Source: Cloeon dipterum (lineage: Eukaryota; Arthropoda; Insecta; Ephemeroptera; Baetidae). Taken from it: 64,000 bases of DNA. The stretch lies in contig NC_088789.1 in NCBI RefSeq assembly GCF_949628265.1, positions 30,559,883 through 30,623,882 on the forward strand, written 5' to 3'. The notes under the pieces were generated by a model, which searched no databases, had not been told where the DNA came from, and saw only the letters and a list, made by a program, of their open reading frames with translations. Positions 56,625 to 64,000 of the stretch are shown here, in pieces (position 1 is the first letter of the stretch; each line of letters begins with the position of its first letter). Both the position numbers and the translations under genes were made by a program.

Positions 56625-58725
56625 ATGGAAGGAAGCAGCCAATTTTCTTCTAGAGGTCAGGATTCTTGCGGACCACGGCAAGGCCAAAAATTGGAAATGG
56701 GCCAGAATCAGCTTGAATTCTTGAAAAAAACTCTAAATGGGATTTGCAGACTGCAGTGTGCAGGGCCTTTCCTTGTTCCTGTTGATCCGGTTCTCCTCGA
56801 AATTCCAGTAAGTCTTTAAAAACATTAAAGTAAAATAATTTTAACGTTATATTGTCTGGATTTAATTTTAATAGCCATGTTGTTATTTTGTTTGTTTCAG
56901 GACTATTTTGAATTCATCAAGAAACCGATGGATTTAGGCACCATTAAACAACGACTCAATGACAAATATTACTTAAACGTCAAACAGTTTATTGACGACA
57001 TGAATTTGGTGATTGAAAATTGTATTGATTACAACGGAGCGATTTCACCCGTTGGAAAAATGGCTGCAAAGCTCAAAAAATCCTTTGAACACAAAATGAG
57101 TTTCTTGCCTCCAAAAGTCACAATATTCTTTTCAAATAAAGAAGCAGATGACAATGCCACTTCTTCTGTCAGCGTGGCGCCTCAACCTACAAACATCAAG
57201 AGGAAGATTACGAAACCAACCAATACTGCTGCTCCAGGACAACCAAAGAATACAATCTCCTTTGGATTCATTAACACAGTCGACTTACCCAGTGAAATGA
57301 GAAAAAGATCTCTGTCCGAATCGTCTTCGTCCTCTTCCTCCAGCTCTTCTTCGTCATCTTCTTCCAGTTCTGATGAGGAAGTGGATATTTTGTTGACTCC
57401 TCCCAAAAGAAAGTGCCTTGAGATCAAAAACCCCCGGAACATAATGTCACCAAAGCCTCTTGTACGCGTGCAACCCACTGTGCGGCAGCCTTCTTCTTCA
57501 AGCGATGCAGTTCCAATACCAAAGCAAGCCGATAATACTCAAGAAAAGGCTCCTGCGTCCCTGCCTGATCACAAGCAACACGAAGAAGCAGTCATTCCTA
57601 TTCCAAAGAGCAAGCAGTTCGCTCCAAAAGATTCAGCAAGCAGTTCATCAATGGATCCACCACCAGTTGACCCGAGAAAAGAGCCAAGAGAGAAGAGAAG
57701 GCCTCGTCAGTCGCAAAATTACGTGGCAAGACCGATAATCTACACAGCGGTAGGTTTACTCCTGATTCTCTGAAATTTTTTGACCTTAATTGTATTGATA
57801 GAGACCAGAAGTTTAATTTGATTTGACATCCTGATTGTCTTTAAACAAAGCAAGCCAGAAAATTTATCCACTGAGAAATATATCAAGATTTATTTTCATC
57901 CCTTTATTCTTTTGAGCCAATTTTCTAAGCTATTTTAACTATAAACCTAGAAAATTATCAGAGACCATCTTTGGCGAAGTTTCTGAGCAAACCAACCGAT
58001 TCTTGAGGGTTGAATTAGGCAGAGTAGATGTTTTTTCCGACCAAAAAGCCGAGCGCGACGTGTGAACGTTTTTCCCGCCAAAACAGAATATGAATGTAAG
58101 AAGTGCGCGTGTGTCAGAGCTGGTTTGAGCACTTGCAGAGAGACCCCTTGTACGAATGACTTCTTTGTCAGATCCAGCTAGCTCTCACGGAGGCGCACTT
58201 CTTACATTCATACTGTTTTGGCGGGAAAAACGTTCACACGTCGCGCTTGACTTTTTAGTCGGAAAAAACATCCACTCTGCCTAATTCAACCCTCAAAAAT
58301 CGATTGGTGTGCTCAAGATCTTCGTCTTAGATGGTCTTTATTAAGGTAGATCAGGATAAAAAATTATTTATTCATTTTTGATTTAACTAAGAGTGAATTT
58401 TGACCTGTAGAGTGCTTGGAAGCTTTGCTTATTTGTATTTTTCGTGTTTTAGGAGGATGTATACAGAGGAGAGACGTTAAATAACATCGCATGGAGACTT
58501 ATACCGATAGAAGAGTCGACGGCTGGGATTAGTGTTCTGGATGTTTCTTCTCTGATTGCTGCATTCGAGAAAAAATACGACATAAAATATTACACTCAGT
58601 TTGTTGCATATGACAAGGTTGGAAATTGCAGCGACCACCGACTTCCACATGAATCTAGCTGTGAATGTAGCGAATTTTGCTTAATGAAAAACGTAAATCC
58701 CAGATTTTTGTTGCAAAAATATTGA
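56625..58725 (+). CDS. Single-bromodomain protein (3 exons, 434 aa)
   Basis: Exons 56625-56807, 56901-57749 and 58453-58725 join into 435 uninterrupted codons (donors GTAAGT, GTAGGT). Residues about 28-135 form a bromodomain, which binds acetyl-lysine on histones: GPFLVPVDPVLLEIP (ZA loop), DYFEFIKKPMDLGTIKQRL, and IENCIDYNG with the acetyl-lysine-contacting Asn at 106. The sequence is closest in style to BET bromodomains, but the Trp of the BET WPF shelf is replaced by Gly (GPF). About residues 198-220 is a serine run ending SDEEVDILLTPPKRK, a likely CK2-type phospho-acceptor next to a basic nuclear-import cluster. The C-terminus (ETLNNIAWRLIPIEE... to CECSEFC) is not recognised. With one bromodomain it is shorter than canonical BET proteins. 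Intron 2 hosts an F2 foldback. Confidence 0.85.
57960..58345. mobile_element. Foldback element F2 in the bromodomain gene intron
   Basis: Long inverted arms: GATTCTTGAGGGTTGAATTA, CGTTTTTCCCGCCAAAACAG and AAGAAGTGCGC at left, with the complements at right in mirror order. Outer parts AGACCATCT...TGAGCA and TGCTCA...GATGGTCT also pair. The centre is about 60 bp. It lies wholly inside intron 2 (57750-58452). Confidence 0.85.
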
Positions 58726-59935
58726 AAAATTACAGAAATGCTAAAGTTAGGATTATTTGAGTGATATGAATGCTCCTTTTTCGGACCTTGAAGCAGTATT
58801 TTGCCTTTAAAATAATTTAAATTGAGTTGCTGCGATCCAGGATTAAATTGTTGACTTGTGAACCTCCTCTACTTTTTATATATTTATTTTTTATTTTTTT
58901 GACCAGTGCTTTACGCAGTATGGCCAAATTCACGGCGGCTGGCACGCAATTCTTTGTAATATTTAATGTATGCCAATGGTACACAAAATTAAAAAAACTT
59001 AAAAATATTGAAACCAAAATTTACATGATTTTGATTCATATCTACCTGAATGATTATCACACCTAATCGACGGCTTGATTTCTTCCAGCTGGACTCAAAA
59101 TTCCTCCACTTTTTCTCTGACACTAAATGCAGTACACATTATGCCGAAATTCTTTTACAGGCCTTCAATATTTTATGAATTTGCAATTTATCGAAGTAAT
59201 TGTTGGGCAGTTCCCTTCCGTCGCATATACCGAAAAGTCTAAATTCATCGTAGTCATGGCCAATTAAAAATCGATTTTTAATATCGATATTTTTCTGACG
59301 ATATTTATCGATTTATATCGATAGTCAAAAACATTTGGCGATGATTAATTCATCGTCGACCACTTCAAAGACTCATCCACCCACAACCTCAAATTTTGGC
59401 GCGAAAACTTGAAATTAAGGAGTATTACTGCGGGGTACTGCCGAAAATAGATCCTGGAGCCGCCACCGAGGTAAATGAGCCACCTTCCTGCGTGCGCGGC
59501 GCTCAGCTTTTCGGCTCCAACAGACTTAAAGGAGAGCAAGCCACCGATGGACAGTATGGACACCGAACTAGCCCAGGAACAGAGCCCAGCGGCCTTCTGA
59601 CCCACCTGAGGAAGAAGCAACGTACAGGTGACATGTGATCGCTCACGAAAATGCCAAGGTGAGGGGAGAGCGCCCGGGTAAACGTTCTTCTTCTGGAGAC
59701 CTCGAAGGGCGCCACATGGGGAAGGTGGGGATCCACTGACCCTGAACGCGGCGAAAATGGACGAGTGACCCGCATTTTCACGGGAGCGGGGCCCATTTCC
59801 AACTAGCGTAATTTATGCCACAATAGTAGTTCCTTGAAACTCTTTAGCCTGCCACTGACCTGCGAGGCGTCATGACCAGGCGCCCGTACCGACAAGTCAA
59901 GAACCGTTTAATTTATAGAATTAGCATTTGCATTT
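58726..59935. other. Intergenic after the bromodomain gene
   Basis: AT-rich, with ATCGAT-rich words at 59268-59325. The stretch 59480-59640 is open in more than one frame and might be an exon relic, but nothing is recognised. Confidence 0.3.
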
Positions 59936-59939
59936 CTTA

Positions 59940-60850
59940 AAGTGGAATGATAGTGATTTTTTTAAATGAAATTTTATGGAAAGTTAACCCTAGCCGACCT
60001 ATTTTTTCCATGTACTTTGACCAAAAGTGCCCCAAAATCCAATTTTTCGAATTTTACCGGTTACATCCTCTTTTTTTAGCATAGGAAATTAATTGCTTCC
60101 GGGGTGAGAAAATTTATGAAAATTTAATAGTGAGAAAATAAAAAATAGTGCTTTTGAGTCTTGAAAGAAATTTATTATTTTTTCGAAAATTGCAGATTTT
60201 CGAAAGGGGTCTCTGTTTGGCTTCATTAAAATTTACCTGTCATAGTAGCGTTAAATACTGCCTATATTCAAAAAGCTGATTAAATTTTCAGTTTATTTTC
60301 CCCACTCAGCAAAATTTTCTCAAATTTACTATTTTCGAAAAAAATTCATCTGAAAATTTCAGCTGGCCGTTAAAGAACATTTAAATTTTTTTGAGAAAAA
60401 TCAAAATACCCAAAATTAAGTTAATTTATTCAAGAATCATCTCAGAATTTTTTTCATTTTAATAATTTCAATGATTTTCAGATGCAAACTCGGACCCTTA
60501 ATGGCTATCAGAGACTGCGTATAATATAAATAAATTTTTTATTGATTTTCAAGGACGATTCATTGGTTACCATGTGCGAAAATTTCAAAATTTTCTGATA
60601 ATGAAAACATATTTAAAATGATAATTGAGTTGCGCGCCGGCCACCTTCTGTATCGAAACCAGAAACGACGGCGTGAAACGCCTCCTCTGTTGGCCAGCAG
60701 CGCTGGGCGCTGACCAGATTGTTTTTGCCAATTTTCTCCGAAATTTACAGTGCTGCACTATGTATTTTTTTAACTGTACATGATTTTTAAAACCCAATCT
60801 GTATGTGTGTTAAAGGATTTAGCGGGGAAATTCACTATCATTCCTAGCTT
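59940..60850. mobile_element. DNA element R1, uninterrupted copy
   Basis: GGAATGATAGTGATTTTTTT at left and AAATTCACTATCATTCC at right are inverted. About 910 bp, no transposase frame. It serves as the empty-site reference for the hAT-like insertion at 33763-35016. Confidence 0.75.
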
Positions 60851-61061
60851 AGTTGTTCTAGCTACCGCCAGAGTCCGCCAACGATGCACTCTGGTCTCTT
60901 ATTCTCTCTTGTTTATTTATTTTTATGCTTCGCAATTCACCTTGAGTTTACTTCGGGCAGGCCGCAATTTTCAATGGCAAAAGCATTAATATGATTAATA
61001 TACTCTTAAAATAGGCCAGAGACTTTTTTCGCTAAAAAATATAGTCAAAGTTATTTTCTCT

Positions 61062-63130
61062 CTTCAGGGCTCTGTTGCACGGTGGCATGAAAGAGTTCCA
61101 GCAGGCCGAGGTGGAGCTGATGTGCTCCCAACTGCGACGCGTTCAAAGCCCTGATGCGCTACATCTACACGGGCCAAATGTCTCTGTCAGCCATGAAGGA
61201 GGAGACGTACGGTGCTGGAGGTGCTTGGCCTTCGAGGAGCTGGAGCACTCACTCGCCGACTACCTCCGGCAGATCTTGAACGTGCGCAACGCCTGCATGA
61301 TCTTTGACGCTGCCACACTGTACCAGATGCGGTCACTGGTCCAAATAATGTGCCTCTCCTTCATGGACAGACAGGCTGCTGAAATTCTGCTTCAAGATGG
61401 CTTCACTCGCCTTTCTCTGGTATTAACATTGTAATCATTAATATGCATTTCTGTTCGGGAAATTAATATTTTTAATGGAAATTTTAAATTATATTATCTA
61501 GTATGGTGTTTTTAATTTGGAAATGAAACGGAGTAGTTTCCTTACGACAAATTTATAATCTGTTAGTTTGAGATTTTTCTGTTTTCAGTTTTCTCTGGAA
61601 ACGTGTTGGTGTCTAGGGACTTGTTCTGCGCTCCAGAGATTCAGATTTTCGAAGCCATCGGCCGATGGGTTCAGAACAATGATGAGGAAATTATTCAGAG
61701 GGCGCTGGCGCTCATCTGACTGCCGCTGATCGAGCTGCCAGACCTGCTGAACAAGGTCTCCGACCCACAGGGCTGATCAACCCTGATGCCGTACTCGACG
61801 CCATACAGAACCGCACCGCCATGAAAAACACGGACCTCAAGTACCGCGGCGGTTTCATGCGTGAGTTTATCAATAAACGAAGAAAATTTCCCTCTTTAAA
61901 TTTATTTAACTAATTTGGTGGTTCAAAAAACAGGCTATTTAATTGTGAAATGCGTCAAACGTCATACTGCTAAGTGTCACAAATTGTTCAAAATGAATAA
62001 AATTAGTGACTGGTTGGGAACAATTTATTTTCAATAAAGATTATTTGTTAATTGTTTCTGTTTACAGTGCCTAAGGAGAACGTGGCCCACGGAAAACACG
62101 GAACGCAGGTGTTGCAAGGTGAGGTGCGTTCGGCTCTTTTGGATGGCTAACTACGACACGGAGAGAGGCTACACAAGACATAGAATCACTGCCGGTGGCG
62201 ACTCTGGCATTCTCATCAAACTGGGAATGCCGTGCATCATCAACCATATGAAAATGCTCCTCTGGGACAAGGATGTCAGGTAATATATCAAGATTTAAAG
62301 CAACAGTTTATTTGTTGATGATGGTCCTTTCAAGATTTTTATTGATTGTCATTTCACAGGCTGCGAATTTAAAATGGCCGAATAATTTTTTCTAAGCTTT
62401 CATGGGTCATGGTATGCAATTTTAAGCCATTTAAACCTCATCTAAAACTGTCTTTTACTATCAAAATCGTCCAAGAGCATTTTAAAACCATCTTAAATGC
62501 AAATGTTTTGCTCTTGTGAGAAATGTTTTGCATGGATAACCCTTCTAAAATTTCATATTAAAAGGCCTGTGCAATTATTTTGTGCTGCTGATTTTAGTTT
62601 GTCATTAAAGAAATAATCTCAAAAGGTACAATAATATTATGAATTTGCAGATCCTACTGCTACTTCATTGAGGTGTCGATGGACACGGTCGATTGGGTGA
62701 AAGTGATCGACTACACGTACTGCTATTGCCGCTCATGGCAGTATATTTGTACTTTGAACCAAGAGTGGTCCAGTGCATCAGAATCATCGGTACTCACAAC
62801 ACAGTGGACAAAGGTGTTTCACGTTGTCGCCTTCGAGGCTGTGTACGAGACAACAAGCAGTTCACCATCGAAAAGGGGATGATTGGTAATTTAAAAACAA
62901 TCACCAAAAGATAAGTCTGTTTTCAAAGTGACTGCATTTCAGCTCCTACTGAAAACGTGGCAGTGCAGACCCTGAGTGCGTCTGTGTTTGAGGGTGTGAG
63001 TCGTAGTCGAAACGCACTCTTAAATGGAGACACAAAGACTTATTTACGACTGGGACTCGGGCTACACATGTCACCAGCTGGGTAGCGGCGTCATCATCGT
63101 CCAGCTTGGATGAGCTTCGGTTCTATGAGG
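61062..63130 (+). pseudogene. BTBD9-like pseudogene, right copy
   Basis: Inverted duplicate of 30650-32830. Exon-like blocks: 61067-61432 (HGGMKEFQQAEVEL, then LADYLRQILNVRNACMIFDA and FMDRQAAEILLQDG), 61590-61858 (EIQIFEAIGRWVQNNDEEII, TGA, INPDAVLDAIQNRTAMKNTD), 62068-62280 (PKENVAHGKHGTQVLQGEVR, shift, NYDTERGYTRHRITAGGDSG), 62651-62885 (YCYFIEVSMDTVDWVKVIDY, then FTIEKGMIG) and 62943-63130 (ENVAVQTLSASV, SRSRNALLNGD). The N-terminal exon present in the left copy is absent: 60988 joins directly to sequence that in the left copy lies about 680 bp further on. It shares the TGA after RALALI and the extra base after LLDG with the left copy. Confidence 0.85.
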
Positions 63131-63579
63131 TTGGCATTTAAACACAGTATATAATTTTTCTGTGCACAAAGAATACCGGACTCGTGGAAACCTACTCTCA
63201 ATAGACTTTATTTTCAATTTAATATTTCTGAAACAAGAATTTCAAGTAATTTTTTTAGTGATTGGACGGTTTAGTTTCTCCTGAAACCTCTTTAAAATAG
63301 ATGTATGGTCCATAGTAATTTAAATTTCATAAGACGTGCTGGATAAATGTAAAAATTTTTGTTGCAATAATTAATTAATTTCGTAACAGTGATCCGGACT
63401 TTGCGTCTAGTTAATCGTGATCCTCTTCATCGACAACTGTTTAGTTGATATAACAAGCTATGTTAATAGAATCACTCTCGCCAGACCACCACGTTTTGTG
63501 GCATGAAACCAGAGAGATAGATAAGGTATAGAGACTGTACCCGAAAAAGGGCCAGACTGGCCTAAACAGAATGGAAGAA

Positions 63580-64000
63580 AAATAGCAGAGATACCAATCG
63601 ATTCTTGAGGGTTGAATTAAGTAAAGTGGATGTTTTTCCGATCAAAAAGTGTAGCGCGACGCAGCGGGGTACAGATGTGTGATAAAATTGGTTCCCACTG
63701 CGCAGATCCAAGATGGCGCTTGAATGTGGGAACCAAAAAGCTCTCTTTTGGACGAGTGTCAAGAGTTTGTTTTCACGATCCAAAAGAAACAATTATTAGT
63801 AGAAGTAATGCAAATTATACGTCACAATGATGACCAAAAATTGCTTAATTCAACGTGACCATTTTTTCGCGTCATTCTCCATCGGACGCCGTATCTGCGC
63901 GTCGCATGAATCTGGCCCCCGCTGGCGCGACGTGCGAACTTTTTTCTGCCAAAACAATATGAACATATATGTGAGAAAAGTGCGCATGCGTCAGAGCGGG
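63580..64000. mobile_element. Foldback element F2 at right window edge
   Basis: Inverted counterpart of 29757-30190 (GATTCTTGAGGGTTGAATTA, CAAGATGGCGCTTGAATGTG and GCGCATGCGTCAGAGC). The end of the element coincides with the window edge. Confidence 0.6.

Noticed and set aside
59480..59640. Possible exon (KESKPPMDSMDTELAQEQ, then a shift to SDPPEEEATY, donor-like GTGACA)
   Set aside because: Needs a frameshift, has no partner exon, and I do not recognise the sequence.

Overview
This is eukaryotic, almost certainly insect, nuclear DNA. It is AT-rich. Genes are split by short GT-AG introns (56-66 bp is typical), and families typical of arthropod genomes are present: a ZAD-C2H2 zinc-finger gene, lineage-expanded ankyrin proteins and an LRR protein. 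There is no operon structure. More than half of the window is transposon-derived. A mayfly (Cloeon-like) source is a guess from the ankyrin/LRR/ZAD repertoire, not something the sequence proves. All gene models below were assembled by hand from reading frames and splice sites.

Layout. 1-10.2 kb: a minus-strand cluster with the 5' part of a ZAD gene (off the left edge), an ankyrin relic, a complete ankyrin gene (486 aa), a complete ZAD plus C2H2 gene (386 aa), then an ankyrin relic beside a broken caspase-like gene. The two ZAD loci are a segmental duplication that includes their upstream regions. 10.9-13.9 kb: an old DNA element (family R1) with a small MITE and two foldback elements nested inside. 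14.1-21.3 kb: a stretch bounded by short inverted repeats with TA flanks. It contains a 111-bp-unit minisatellite, a 3-kb cluster of inverted repeats and an ankyrin fragment. 21.3-26.5 kb: foldback elements and unexplained DNA. 26.5-27.5 kb: a small 3-exon gene for a charged nuclear-type protein, with a GC-AG intron. 29.8-36.0 kb: a dead BTBD9 copy (minus) next to an R1 element that carries a hAT-like insertion. 36.5-38.8 kb: a complete 5-exon LRR gene (plus). 39.9-41.8 kb: a second complete ankyrin gene (531 aa, minus). 42-56.4 kb: nested repeats, SINE-like elements, foldbacks and a TA microsatellite. 56.6-58.7 kb: a 3-exon single-bromodomain gene (plus). 59.9-64 kb: a second R1 plus BTBD9 block, inverted relative to the first.

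How it fits together. Five genes look intact: ankyrin A, ZAD-ZNF, the lysine-rich small protein, the LRR protein and ankyrin B; the bromodomain gene is a sixth that also appears intact. They are not an obvious pathway. The most interesting signal is in the repeats. The foldback family F1 carries, in each terminal arm, a 14-base core that closely matches the CTCF-binding consensus, in convergent orientation, so this family may seed insulator-like sites. Several other elements form near-perfect hairpins of several hundred bases and are plausible endogenous siRNA sources.
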